NCBI RefSeq assembly: GCF_947169445.1
Contig: NZ_CAMVPU010000020.1
Span: 3,828-67,827, forward strand
Length of the DNA: 64,000 bases
Source: an uncultured Butyrivibrio sp.
GTDB taxonomy: Bacteria > Bacillota > Clostridia > Lachnospirales > Lachnospiraceae
Reading direction: 5' to 3'
Shown piece by piece: positions 54,998-63,536 of this stretch; within the stretch, counting starts at the first letter, position 1, and every line of letters starts with the position of its first letter. A program made the translations under genes and the position numbers. The notes under the pieces are model-generated. The model worked only from the letters and a program-made list of their open reading frames with translations, was not told the DNA's origin and did not search any database.

Positions 54998-55605
54998 ATG
55001 GCAAATTACGATTATGACGTACTCTATATTGGCAGTGGTCATGCTGCATGACACGGAGCAATGATCCTAAAAGGTGCAGGGAAAAAAGTAGGCTTCATTG
55101 AAATTCATGCAGTATAAGCATCAGGTCATTGACCCGCTGTCTATGTTCATGGATGGTATGCTTACTCAGGCAGGCTTTGATCTGATCAAAGCCAGTGCGG
55201 AATTTGTAGATGCTCACACGGTTAAGGCCGGAGATAAGACCGTCACTGCTGAAAACATCGTAATAGCCACAGGTCAGTATGACTGCAAATTGGACATTCC
55301 GGGAAAGAATTCATGCATACCAGCCGTGAAATATTAGACCTTCCTGAGCTTCCCGGCCATATCACTTTTGTAGGTGCCGGAATCATCTCTATGGAATTTG
55401 CTTCTCTCCTGACCCAGTTTGGCGTAAAAGCAACGGTAATAGAATTCGCAGACAGAGCACTTCTCCAGTATAGTGCAGAATATGCTCAGAGAGTTGTGGA
55501 TAAATTAAAAACCTTTGACGTAGATTTCCACTTTGGAGAATCTGTTTCATCAATAGAACAAAATGGCGAAAAATATCTTGTTAAAACAGGCTCCGGGCTA
55601 TTATT
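54998..55605 (+). pseudogene. NAD(P)/FAD disulfide oxidoreductase, multiply broken
   Basis: The start has a good site (AAAGGAAGG). The reading begins with an FAD loop (YDVLYIGSGHAA) but meets TGA at codon 18, where relatives have Trp (HAAWHGA). A further stop and a deletion remove the redox-active Cys region. Later segments (QYKHQVIDPLS, VIATGQYDCKLDIPGK) and, after a frameshift near 55305, the NAD loop (ITFVGAGIISMEFASLL) and RALLQYSAEYAQRVVDKL are recognisable. The sequence breaks off after KYLVKTGSGL near 55605. It was once a dihydrolipoamide dehydrogenase/mercuric reductase-like enzyme. At least four lesions make it non-functional. Confidence 0.9.
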
Positions 55606-55714
55606 GGTAATTCATTTTGCGGTCACAAAATGTGAATATACCGGCAAGGAACTCACCAAAGGCACTCCATTCATCCCTCTTCTCAACAACTACGACTTTT
55701 TTTCTGCATCATAT

Positions 55715-55960
55715 TCATCCTCCATAGTTTACTTGGTTTCGGGCAATGTATCGCCGAGTTGGTTCCTCCTCAGATGGTCTCCATGGCACATCCAAGTGAT
55801 GAAGTGCTATCAACCTGTCCTGCACATTCGTACCGGCTCCCATTTTCTGCGTTGATCCAAATAAAAAACGGACCTGTCCGCTTCTTACTTTTCCAAACAG
55901 CTCCGCTTTCCTCGTTTCGGTATTCGCATCATGGATAAAGGCAATCTTTAGCGCAGTAAC
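55715..55960 (-). pseudogene. Fragment of an ICE-type SNF2 helicase/methylase gene
   Basis: On the minus strand about 80 codons encode the C-terminal helicase region found in very large DNA methylase-helicase proteins of Firmicutes conjugative elements: KIAFIHDANTETRKAELF, KVRSGQVRFLFGSTQKMGAG, TNVQDRLIALHHLDVPWRPS. The expected continuation (the QR-GRIIRQG arginine finger segment) is replaced by unrelated sequence and a stop. Both flanks are junctions. It is a relic of an integrative conjugative element. Confidence 0.85.
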
Positions 55961-56217
55961 CTGTTGTATGTAGGTCTGTTAATCATTTTAAGAAATTCAG
56001 GAATATTCTTTTGATATTTCTTTGAGTTTTGCCATAAATGTAATGCAGAAGCAAAAAAACAAAGTATATAAAGGCTATCAGCCCTTAGGAAAAGCGCACA
56101 AATAGTAAAAAGGTGATCATTGATTATTGACCACCTTTTGCTTTGTTGTAATTATATTTGTTTTGGTTGTCTACTTATCTGGCCTTAGGTCATAAAGTCC
56201 GTTTTTTCATTTGCTTT
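55961..56217. other. Intergenic junction DNA
   Basis: Apart from the terminator at 56107-56139, no gene or recognisable element is seen. The composition is AT-rich, and it probably contains the outer border of the helicase relic. Confidence 0.4.
56107..56139 (-). terminator. Terminator downstream of the STAS-kinase gene
   Basis: On the minus strand AAAAGGTG pairs with CACCTTTTT around a 16-base loop that can pair further. It lies about 80 bp after the stop codon. Confidence 0.75.
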
Positions 56218-57411
56218 TCACTGTTCTGTAATCCATGCAAGAATCTCAGTATCATTTCCTCCAGCTTCATAGTACTTCTGGAATGTACCAATTGCATATT
56301 TTACCAGCTCCTCCGGGAAGGAAGATACAAGGCAGGCAATCATCCAGCACCGGATTGCTGAGTAGCACAGGCACACGCATTCAAACTTTTTAAATTTTTC
56401 CTCATCATCAGTAGGATAATAAATTTTTATAAATTTATCCCATACTCTCAAAACCTGCTCTTTACTCATTCCTGCAAACTGAAATGCAAATTCATCAGGA
56501 ACAACAGGAGCAAACAGTCTCAAAACTCCAAAACTCATGATATCAAATATCGGATGCCCATAAGTAGTTCCACCCATATCTATAAGAATAGGTTCATCAT
56601 TTTCATACATCACATTCTTGGGATGGAAATCTCCGTGTACAAAAAATTCCGCATCCGGAATTGCCTCGATCATAGCACACATCCTGTCAAATATTTCCGG
56701 GGCAATCCTGTCCTTAAACATGTGCAATCTTCCGATGTAGTGTTTTTTGCTTGATGTAAAGAACTCCTTGTCAATCCTAATGCTATTCATCCTCTTCATA
56801 AAGTTTACATACTGCTCGACATAATGGTCTTCCTTGTCCGGATTGGAGTTGAATTCTTCTGAGAGAGTTTTGGCATTCAGCATCTCATAGATTGTACCAT
56901 AGCTGTCACCAACCTTTACAACATCATAGGATATAGCTGTAACAATCCCCTTTATAAATGCCTGCTTGGTTCTGTCCATCTCAGTAACAATGTCAGAAAG
57001 AGAATACACATCAGAAAATACTTTTATAATCTTATCCTGATCAAGGCGATATACTTTGGCAGTAGCGCCCATGCCTATCATTTCAAGTCCCTCTACAGAA
57101 ACCTCACGCATTTTACGCCTGATTTTCAATATGTCAGAGAACCCGGTAATTTCAAAAATATCATATACATCTTTGTTGACATTGATGATTTCAAAATCAT
57201 ATCCTTTTTGCTTAATCATTAGAAAAATCCTAAGCCCTGCACTTGATATGTATTCTGTATCAGATGCATCAAAATCAAGTTTCTGTATCTCGTTCTTTTC
57301 AAGATAAGATAGTACTTCTTCTCCGAAAGCGGGAGCATTATCAGCGTAAAGTCTCTTTGGAATGATAATTGCAGAAATACCATTGTTGTCAGCTACTTTG
57401 ATTTCACTCAT
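56218..57411 (-). CDS. STAS domain fused to an aminoglycoside-phosphotransferase-like kinase
   Basis: The 397-residue protein has an N-terminal STAS (anti-sigma antagonist) domain (about 1-105), with a possible phospho-site in the YISSAGLRIFL loop. A kinase domain of the APH/choline-kinase fold follows (about 110-390): a nucleotide loop (IGMGATAKVYRL), the Brenner motif VHGDFHPKNVMY and IDMGG. It resembles the TIGR02172-type family. STAS domains bind RsbW-like kinases, and the next gene upstream encodes a MATE transporter carrying such a domain 94 bp away. The two are very likely partners. GGAGG precedes the start. Confidence 0.85.
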   Translation of the reverse strand: MSEIKVADNNGISAIIIPKRLYADNAPAFGEEVLSYLEKNEIQKLDFDASDTEYISSAGLRIFLMIKQKGYDFEIINVNKDVYDIFEITGFSDILKIRRKMREVSVEGLEMIGMGATAKVYRLDQDKIIKVFSDVYSLSDIVTEMDRTKQAFIKGIVTAISYDVVKVGDSYGTIYEMLNAKTLSEEFNSNPDKEDHYVEQYVNFMKRMNSIRIDKEFFTSSKKHYIGRLHMFKDRIAPEIFDRMCAMIEAIPDAEFFVHGDFHPKNVMYENDEPILIDMGGTTYGHPIFDIMSFGVLRLFAPVVPDEFAFQFAGMSKEQVLRVWDKFIKIYYPTDDEEKFKKFECVCLCYSAIRCWMIACLVSSFPEELVKYAIGTFQKYYEAGGNDTEILAWITEQ

Positions 57412-57505
57412 AGAAAAGCACCTCCATAGTTGATCCCAAAATCCCCCCTCATGTAGCGGATTCCTCAGGACATTTTATTGTTTTCATAACCACCTTAACA
57501 TATCA

Positions 57506-59248
57506 TCATATTTTTATTGTCACACAATTAAGTCCAAACATATTTATATAGTTCATATCTTTTGCAAGCTTTCTGACATTCCTTATGCCTATATGTCCAT
57601 CTTTTTTATCATCCTTATGCTGCTCATAATAACCTACAGGATCAAACAGAGAAGAATTATCAGTCATGGTGACACTTATTCCATCTGATGCTTTCATTAC
57701 CCTGACTTCAATCTGTGTCTCATCTTTAGATTTACTGCTGCCGTGAAAAAACGTATTGGCTCCCATCTCTTCTACGCACATAGCTATAGCCATGGCATCA
57801 GCACTTCTTAACCCAAGATTAGCTGAGATTTCCTGCAGCATGGATGCCACTTCTGTTGCCTCCTTCTGATTGTGCAGGATAAACTCCGCCTCCGGATTTA
57901 TTGCTCTAACGGAAGCATCTGCTATATCCAGATCAGCGAATCCTCTGAACAATCGACGATTTATAATAGATGTAAGAATCAGAATAAATATAACAGTAAA
58001 AGATTCTCCGGCGACTATACCCACCCAAGGGAAAATGTCATTCCCTAGCATCTTTTGTGCAAGAAGGATCATTGCAACCCCCATAACATAGTTCTGAATC
58101 ACACATATCACCTGAGACAGGATTGTTTTTTGAATGCCTTGATAGAAGCTTCTCATGCATGCAGAAAATGAAAAAGGCAGTATCGCTATTATAATTATCC
58201 TAAGCCCGGTAACACATGCACCGGTTAGTGAAGCATCACTGCTAAAAAGTGCGATAATAGGATTTGCAAAAATAATTACTACCGCAATAATCCCACAGTT
58301 TATCACCGTAAGATATTTTACAAACATCCTTATAAGATTATCCAATCCGTTTCGATTGCCCTCTCCATAAAATACTCCAGACATCATTAGTACAGTTGCA
58401 GCTATGCCCATTCCTGCTGAAAGGCATATCTCATACACCGTATTGATTACTGAAAATGTAGCTACAAGAGTCTCCCCACCATGACGCATAAATATATGAT
58501 TCGCTGTCAGTCTGAAAAGAGCCCTGCACACCTGATATACCGCATAAGTCGCTCCAAGAACTGCAATTTTTTTCATAATAGATAAACTGAACAACTTGAG
58601 ATCCATGGAAAAGGAAATTTTTTTCTTAATAAAGGGAACTGCCGCAACAACAAATGAAGCATAATAACTTAAAGATGAGGCAACACCCATCCCAAAGGTT
58701 CCTTGATGAAAAACAAAAACATTTAGAAGATCACTGCACACATCAGCAACAATCATAAGAGCAACCGCCAAAAGAACAACTTTCTTTTTTCCTGAAAGCT
58801 GAAGAAAAGGGTTCAGTGTCTGAATTAGCACAAAGGCCGGACACCCTATCATATATCCAACAAGATAATCCCTTGTCAATGCCTGAGTAGTGGTTCCCTT
58901 GACCGCACCAAGAGCCACAGAAATCGGATCTGCAAAAAGCATCACTATAACAACGCTAATAATTGATATCACAAATCCCGTCGCTACCGCTGAAGAAAAA
59001 GATGCATTAGCTTCCTTAGCATCCCCCTGCCCTAATGCTTTACTACTGACTATCTGAGCACCGGCAGCAATTGTCCCTCCGATTGCAGCAAAGAGAAAAA
59101 TCAGAGCGCCTGCCATTCCGAAAGCAGCCATAGCATCTTCACCAAGGAATTTACTAGTCAGCATTCCATCAATAAGCAGACACACTGTTACTGCAAGTGC
59201 AGAAAATATTTGGGCAACCACAATGCTCTTAAACTGTTTTTGTATCAT
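57506..59248 (-). CDS. MATE-family transporter with C-terminal RsbW-like ATPase domain
   Basis: The protein (580 residues from the ATG at 59248; an ATG four codons earlier abuts the AAGGA site) has a MATE membrane domain of about 12 helices (1-440). A GHKL/HATPase_c_2 domain follows (about 450-580), as in anti-sigma kinases SpoIIAB/RsbW: N box VEEMGANTFFHG, G1 box TDNSSLFDP and G2 box DGHIGIRNVRKLA, ending in NCVTIKI. The fusion ties a transporter to a partner-switch kinase module. The neighbouring STAS-kinase gene follows on the same strand. The cargo is unknown. Confidence 0.88.
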   Translation of the reverse strand: MIQKQFKSIVVAQIFSALAVTVCLLIDGMLTSKFLGEDAMAAFGMAGALIFLFAAIGGTIAAGAQIVSSKALGQGDAKEANASFSSAVATGFVISIISVVIVMLFADPISVALGAVKGTTTQALTRDYLVGYMIGCPAFVLIQTLNPFLQLSGKKKVVLLAVALMIVADVCSDLLNVFVFHQGTFGMGVASSLSYYASFVVAAVPFIKKKISFSMDLKLFSLSIMKKIAVLGATYAVYQVCRALFRLTANHIFMRHGGETLVATFSVINTVYEICLSAGMGIAATVLMMSGVFYGEGNRNGLDNLIRMFVKYLTVINCGIIAVVIIFANPIIALFSSDASLTGACVTGLRIIIIAILPFSFSACMRSFYQGIQKTILSQVICVIQNYVMGVAMILLAQKMLGNDIFPWVGIVAGESFTVIFILILTSIINRRLFRGFADLDIADASVRAINPEAEFILHNQKEATEVASMLQEISANLGLRSADAMAIAMCVEEMGANTFFHGSSKSKDETQIEVRVMKASDGISVTMTDNSSLFDPVGYYEQHKDDKKDGHIGIRNVRKLAKDMNYINMFGLNCVTIKI

Positions 59249-59343
59249 ATTTATTATCATTCCTTCCGCTTTGCTTTGGTCATCTTATATAGTCACAGAA
59301 CGAAATTCAACACTGTTTGAACTGTCTAAATTAGAACACTGAC

Positions 59344-59369
59344 AAAAAAATTGTATTATCAAATACAAT
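59344..59369 (-). terminator. Terminator 3' of the repA fragment
   Basis: On the minus strand ATTGTATT pairs with AATACAAT around TGAT and is followed by seven T residues. It separates the repA relic from the MATE-RsbW gene. Confidence 0.8.
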
Positions 59370-59376
59370 CTTGTGC

Positions 59377-59456
59377 AATTATTTACTCATAAAATTTTCC
59401 TAAAATAATTACTCTCTAATGCAATTATTTTAGGAATAATTAATGAGTAAATAATT
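59377..59456. repeat. 80-bp nested palindromic element interrupting repA
   Basis: Outer arms AATTATTTACTCAT and ATGAGTAAATAATT and inner arms TTCCTAAAATAATT and AATTATTTTAGGAA are all perfect, separated by 6-nt spacers and a 12-nt loop. It forms the 3' end of the repA remnant and looks like an inserted miniature element. Confidence 0.75.
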
Positions 59457-59671
59457 TCACGAGAGCGCAATTTGTAATAAATAAACACTTTGCCATCTTC
59501 ATCAAGCCATCCATTTTTTGCTGAAAGAGATGCTCTGTCCAGCATTAAGGAGTAGAGAATTTTTGATTCCATCGTTATTCCCGCAAATTTCTCATCCGTG
59601 ATCAAAATCTTGGGTATTTGATAAAAAGCAAATTGATCTGCCCCTCTGCCATAAAAATAATCAAAATCCAC
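59387..59671 (-). pseudogene. Replication initiator RepA, N-terminal fragment
   Basis: The start is a GTG with AAGGAGG six bases upstream. The reading (DFDYFYGRGADQFAFYQIPK, TDEKFAGITMESKILYSLML, DRASLSAKNGWLDEDGKVFI) is the RepA N-terminal domain of ICEs and plasmids of gut Firmicutes. After about 75 residues the similarity stops, the frame running into a palindromic element. Full proteins are about 250-300 residues, so this is a truncated relic. Its upstream terminator (59706-59752) is the kind usually found before repA in these elements. Confidence 0.87.
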
Positions 59672-59705
59672 TGGCGTTCCTCCTTTCTTAGATTTGGAAT
59701 AAAAC

Positions 59706-59752
59706 AAAAAAAGACGCCTAACCCACAGGAAATGCTGTAAGTTAAGCGTCTT
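59706..59752 (-). terminator. ICE-type terminator upstream of repA
   Basis: On the minus strand GACGCTTAAC and GTTAGGCGTC pair with an inner ACAG/CTGT hairpin, followed by TTTTTTTG. It lies about 35 bp before the repA start. Confidence 0.82.
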
Positions 59753-59918
59753 CCGACGATTCTTATTTTGTTTATATCAGACATATTCAAGTAGTGCACT
59801 ACTGTCACAAGTTTGAGCTTTTAATCAATTTCTATTAAATTACCTTTTTCCGATTTTTGGGTATAATAAGCACGTCTCTAATATAGAATATGTGTTTGTT
59901 TTTGTCAAATATTTCATG

Positions 59919-60998
59919 CTAGTAAGGTTTATATTTTTCTTTATCAACAGCAACATATAAATCAATGCCCATCTTTTTCTCAAAATATTCTTTAAGATCA
60001 AGATTAGTCTGCCATTTATCCGGATCATATGAGCCGTAGCGGCTTTTAACATCGTTCATTCTATCAACGATGTCCATAACGCCTTCAGCACCTGCAATTG
60101 CGTCGCAGAGCTGGATGAGCTTATCATAATCATCCTGCACTGTTTCTTTTAGGTTAACACGAATCATTTCTGTGTCTTCTTCAGAAGCATCGAAGTTTCC
60201 TACGTAAGCCTCTATTTTATCCTGATTAAAAGAATGGGTGAGACAGATTCTGGCAACATCCTCATAACCTAGAGATAACATGTATTTATATCCTTCTGAT
60301 ACATGTCTTAAGTGAAATACACCAAACTTCCTACCTATATCATGAAGTAGGCCTAAAACATAAGCTTTGTCAGCATCCATTCCGCAGTGCATAGCTATCT
60401 TTTCTGCACAATGGGCAGTTACTCTGCTATGATCTACCCACTTTCCCGGGTTATCTTTTTTGGCATCAAGCAATAGTCTTTCTGCCTCATCTCTTGTTGG
60501 ATACTTTCTCAAAAACTTTTTGCACATATCAAAATGCATTCCGGAGCAATTGTTTTCTCTGGCAATCACATTTTCTATCTCATGGATTTTATACCACTTG
60601 TGATCATCTACTTCATTAGATTCTGCAAAAGGTGCTTTTTTTACATATACGATGAAGCCTATCATAATAAGCCCCTTGGGCTCAAAATAATAGCTTGATA
60701 CATACTGCCATTTTGTTACTATCTGTCCCGTCTCTTCCTTAACTTCCCTTGCCACTGCTTCCTCTATAGTTTCGCCTTCGACCATATATCCCGATACTAC
60801 AGTCCATTTGTCTTCAGAAATATAGTTTTGCTTAAGAAGCAGGATCTCATTATACTCATTGACAACCAACACTTCTACAACAGGAAGTGGATTATTTCCG
60901 TATATTCTTTTACAAGACGGGCATATCTTGCATTCATCATCACCAAGTTTTATATCCTCCAATGCATGTCCACATTCAGCACAGTACTTGAATTTCAT
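59919..60998 (-). CDS. Zinc-ribbon NUDIX hydrolase fused to an HD phosphohydrolase
   Basis: The 359-residue protein has an N-terminal four-Cys zinc ribbon (CAECGHAL and CPSCKRIY, about 5-34) and a NUDIX domain (about 38-165) with the box GYMVEGETIEEAVAREVKEE in full. An HD domain follows (about 185-350: DHSRVTAHCAEKIAMH, LLHDIGRKFG). The first half resembles NudC-type NADH/NAD-cap pyrophosphatases; the HD part resembles metal-dependent phosphohydrolases. Together they may process a nucleotide in two steps. I chose the ATG at 60998, with GGAGG upstream. Confidence 0.87.
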   Translation of the reverse strand: MKFKYCAECGHALEDIKLGDDECKICPSCKRIYGNNPLPVVEVLVVNEYNEILLLKQNYISEDKWTVVSGYMVEGETIEEAVAREVKEETGQIVTKWQYVSSYYFEPKGLIMIGFIVYVKKAPFAESNEVDDHKWYKIHEIENVIARENNCSGMHFDMCKKFLRKYPTRDEAERLLLDAKKDNPGKWVDHSRVTAHCAEKIAMHCGMDADKAYVLGLLHDIGRKFGVFHLRHVSEGYKYMLSLGYEDVARICLTHSFNQDKIEAYVGNFDASEEDTEMIRVNLKETVQDDYDKLIQLCDAIAGAEGVMDIVDRMNDVKSRYGSYDPDKWQTNLDLKEYFEKKMGIDLYVAVDKEKYKPY

Positions 60999-61220
60999 AA
61001 ACATCCTCCAAATTTGATAATAATAGGTCCACATAGCACATGATAAAGGATGCCCTTAGGGCAGAGTCAAGATCATTATCTACACAACCATGGCACATGA
61101 TTCTTGAGCAAAACTCATACGTTAAAAAATTTCGTTTGTATCAATACACTTCGCAAATCTGCCAGACCACATCATTTCATTATAGTATTTGTATGTAGAC
61201 TCCTTTCTTTTGAACATGTA

Positions 61221-61895
61221 TTAAACATATTTCAAAATATCATTAAGCGCATATGCATGATTGAATTCATCAAGTTTATAGCAAGGAATATGTGGTTCAA
61301 AGGCAAGATCAGCAAAATACTGTGCCTGCAATGCTTTCATGCCAAGATCTCTTGCTGCAAATAGCTCTTTCGAACCACCATCACCGACATACAGACATTC
61401 ACCTGCTGTAACTCCAAGTTCATCCATAGCTCTTTTATAAATCTCAGGATCCGGTTTGGTGATTCTCTGCTCATAGGAGAGCATTGCCACATCCAAATAT
61501 GGGAAAATAGCACTTTCTCTGATAGCCTTTGCTTCATCAGAATAACAGTTGCTAATAAGTCCTATTTTTAGCCCCTTGTCTTTAAGCGTCTGTAAAAGAG
61601 CTATTGTTTCCTTGGGAGTTCGCTCAAAAATCCCCTCGAGGGTCTTTCTGCGCTTACCTGCTATCAACGTAACCGCATCTTCACTGTAACAGTCAAGCAT
61701 CTCAAGAGTTCTTTTTATGCCTTCCTCGATTGTACAATTACCACAACTCCTGTCATGCTCTGTGATGTGCCACGCCTTTTTATACTCATCGATTTGAAGA
61801 TTCATATCGTGAGCCATGTCCTCACTAAAATATGTATCACCGGAAAACATAGAAACAAGAGTCTCAAACATGTCGAATATCACTGCTTTAGTCAT
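61221..61895 (-). CDS. HAD-family hydrolase with variant motif I
   Basis: The 224-residue protein has the HAD fold: motif I FDMFETLV, motif II ISNCYSD, Lys in ITKPDPEIYKRA and motif III/IV YVGDGGSKELFAA. In motif I the second Asp is Phe (DxF), as seen in dehalogenase-like and some other HAD subgroups, so classic phosphatase activity is doubtful. I chose the ATG at 61895, with GAGG six bases upstream. It begins just beyond the stop of the phosphatase fusion gene. Confidence 0.83.
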   Translation of the reverse strand: MTKAVIFDMFETLVSMFSGDTYFSEDMAHDMNLQIDEYKKAWHITEHDRSCGNCTIEEGIKRTLEMLDCYSEDAVTLIAGKRRKTLEGIFERTPKETIALLQTLKDKGLKIGLISNCYSDEAKAIRESAIFPYLDVAMLSYEQRITKPDPEIYKRAMDELGVTAGECLYVGDGGSKELFAARDLGMKALQAQYFADLAFEPHIPCYKLDEFNHAYALNDILKYV

Positions 61896-61903
61896 AATTT
61901 TCC

Positions 61904-63217
61904 TCATTTTGTAAGCTTCTCTTTTATCTTTTCCTGTTCATCACTGCCAATGCCTATTGCAGAAAAATACCCCTCTATAGTCCCGTGGCTCTCTTCTATC
62001 ATTTTCATAAAATAAATCATATTATTTTCATTAGGAATTACGATATTCATATCAAGATCAGGGAAGTTTTTATGTATCAGTTCAAAGCGCTCTTTATTGT
62101 TTTCCTTGGTTCTCATATAGTCATATATAATATCACTCTTTCTGACACCGCAAAGCCACAAAATAAGTGCACTATTGACGCCAGTTCTGTCTTTTCCTGC
62201 TGAGCAATTGAACATAACTCCACCCTCGGCATTTGCGATAGTTTCAAATACTTTACTTATGTTTTCAGAATGTGCGATTTTGTAATAACTCTCCGGAACC
62301 GCTTCTACGCTCTCTGGGATACCACTGCCTTCAGGAATAGGAATATCGTAATACTCAAAGCCTTCTACCCCTGCAAGGCCATGGGGCTTTTTCTCTTTTT
62401 CATCCAAAGATCTGGTATCGATTATGGTTGTAATGCCAGTGTTTTTCAAAAACTCTATATCTTTTTCAGATGGATAATTAGCAACGTCACTTCTTATAAA
62501 TCTTCCATACCTGGTATAGTTTTCTGTTCCATCTATTCTGTATCCGCCAAGATCTCTGGTGTTTAGCGTTGTCTCTAACAGAGAATAGGTTCTATTATCC
62601 CAGGCATTGTCGTAGCTCTCTATCATCTTCCCACCGTTCATAAATGCATCCAATTCTCTTATGCAGAGCTCAACTGCCTCGGAAATGTATTCATCAGCCA
62701 TTTCTTTCGTAAAAAAGAAAATCTCTCCATCCACTTCTTTGAAATAGCCATACATAGAATCCATAAACCATTTCACATCGAATGAGCAAAGATCATTTAT
62801 GGGCTCACTATCAAAATTTACCGGAACGGTAATGTCGTTCTTCAAATTATACTTTTCAGCAACATAGAAATTTATAATGGAATAATCTTTGTGGAGTTTC
62901 TCGACATTACCTGGAATCATTGGATTCCAATGATACTTGTCATAAACAAAATGCCTGTAACAGATATCCTGAACTAGATGAAGGTAATACCCAAGATATA
63001 AGTCATCCTGCCTCATCAGCTCTCCGAACTTATTTCTAAAGAATTCAAAATCATAAGACTTTTTATTGCGTCCCCAAATAAACTTGTTTACATGACCTGC
63101 TTTGCCTTTGCCCGCATCAGGAAGAATTGCCCCAAACTTAAGTCTATTCTCATCCTTGAAGGCATGGTGCTTAATAAGCTCGTTAGTAACAGCCAGATGT
63201 ATAATGCTTGATGCCAT
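61904..63217 (-). CDS. Zn-phospholipase C-like domain fused to tyrosine phosphatase
   Basis: The 437-residue protein has an N-terminal domain of the zinc-dependent phospholipase C/S1-P1 type (about 1-190: SSIIHLAVTNELI, LPDAG, YYLHLVQDICYRHFVYD). A C-terminal dual-specificity/tyrosine phosphatase domain follows (about 215-437: NTRDLGGYRIDG, active site CSAGKDRTG, a CX5R loop). LipA-like phosphatases of this type act on phosphotyrosine or phosphoinositides. There is no signal peptide. The gene is cotranscribed with the HAD gene downstream. Confidence 0.85.
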   Translation of the reverse strand: MASSIIHLAVTNELIKHHAFKDENRLKFGAILPDAGKGKAGHVNKFIWGRNKKSYDFEFFRNKFGELMRQDDLYLGYYLHLVQDICYRHFVYDKYHWNPMIPGNVEKLHKDYSIINFYVAEKYNLKNDITVPVNFDSEPINDLCSFDVKWFMDSMYGYFKEVDGEIFFFTKEMADEYISEAVELCIRELDAFMNGGKMIESYDNAWDNRTYSLLETTLNTRDLGGYRIDGTENYTRYGRFIRSDVANYPSEKDIEFLKNTGITTIIDTRSLDEKEKKPHGLAGVEGFEYYDIPIPEGSGIPESVEAVPESYYKIAHSENISKVFETIANAEGGVMFNCSAGKDRTGVNSALILWLCGVRKSDIIYDYMRTKENNKERFELIHKNFPDLDMNIVIPNENNMIYFMKMIEESHGTIEGYFSAIGIGSDEQEKIKEKLTK

Positions 63218-63336
63218 TGTTTCCCCTTTATTCCCAATTATTCAAAACTTTTTTCTTCTGAAATATACTAATAATCATAACACGGAAGGCGCCAAAAACC
63301 TACATAATAGTCACATTTAAGCCTATTATTACAATG

Positions 63337-63375
63337 AAAAAAGAGACACCTCAAATTGAAATGCCTCTTTTTTTC
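63337..63375 (-). terminator. Terminator after the rlmCD tail
   Basis: On the minus strand AAAAAGAG pairs with CTCTTTTTT around a 19-base loop. It lies about 30 bp after the rlmCD-tail stop codon, as expected for the original gene end. Confidence 0.8.
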
Positions 63376-63405
63376 CACATTATAAATTTTGTCGATATTA
63401 CTACT

Positions 63406-63495
63406 TCACTTCTCCGGAGATACTTCAATCTCCACATGCTGCTTAGCATCCTTTAATTTGGACAATAAACATACAGTCTCCACATGCGTAATCAT
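63406..63495 (-). pseudogene. 3' scrap of 23S rRNA (uracil-5-)-methyltransferase gene (rlmCD/rumA type)
   Basis: A 29-codon reading (MITHVETVCLLSKLKDAKQ then HVEIEVSPEK and stop) matches the HVETV-LLSKL segment just after the catalytic region of RlmCD/RumA methyltransferases. The rest of the gene is absent. The 3' part of this gene is a well-known integration site for Firmicutes ICEs, so the scrap is probably an attachment-site remnant. A terminator follows it. Confidence 0.75.
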
Positions 63496-63536
63496 CTATG
63501 TTTGCATGTACATATACGGACTAATACTGTATACCC

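Noticed and set aside
55046..55051. In-frame TGA as possible selenocysteine or recoded tryptophan
   Set aside because: The same gene has further stops, a deletion and a frameshift, no SECIS-like hairpin was seen after the TGA, and all other genes here use TGA as a normal stop.
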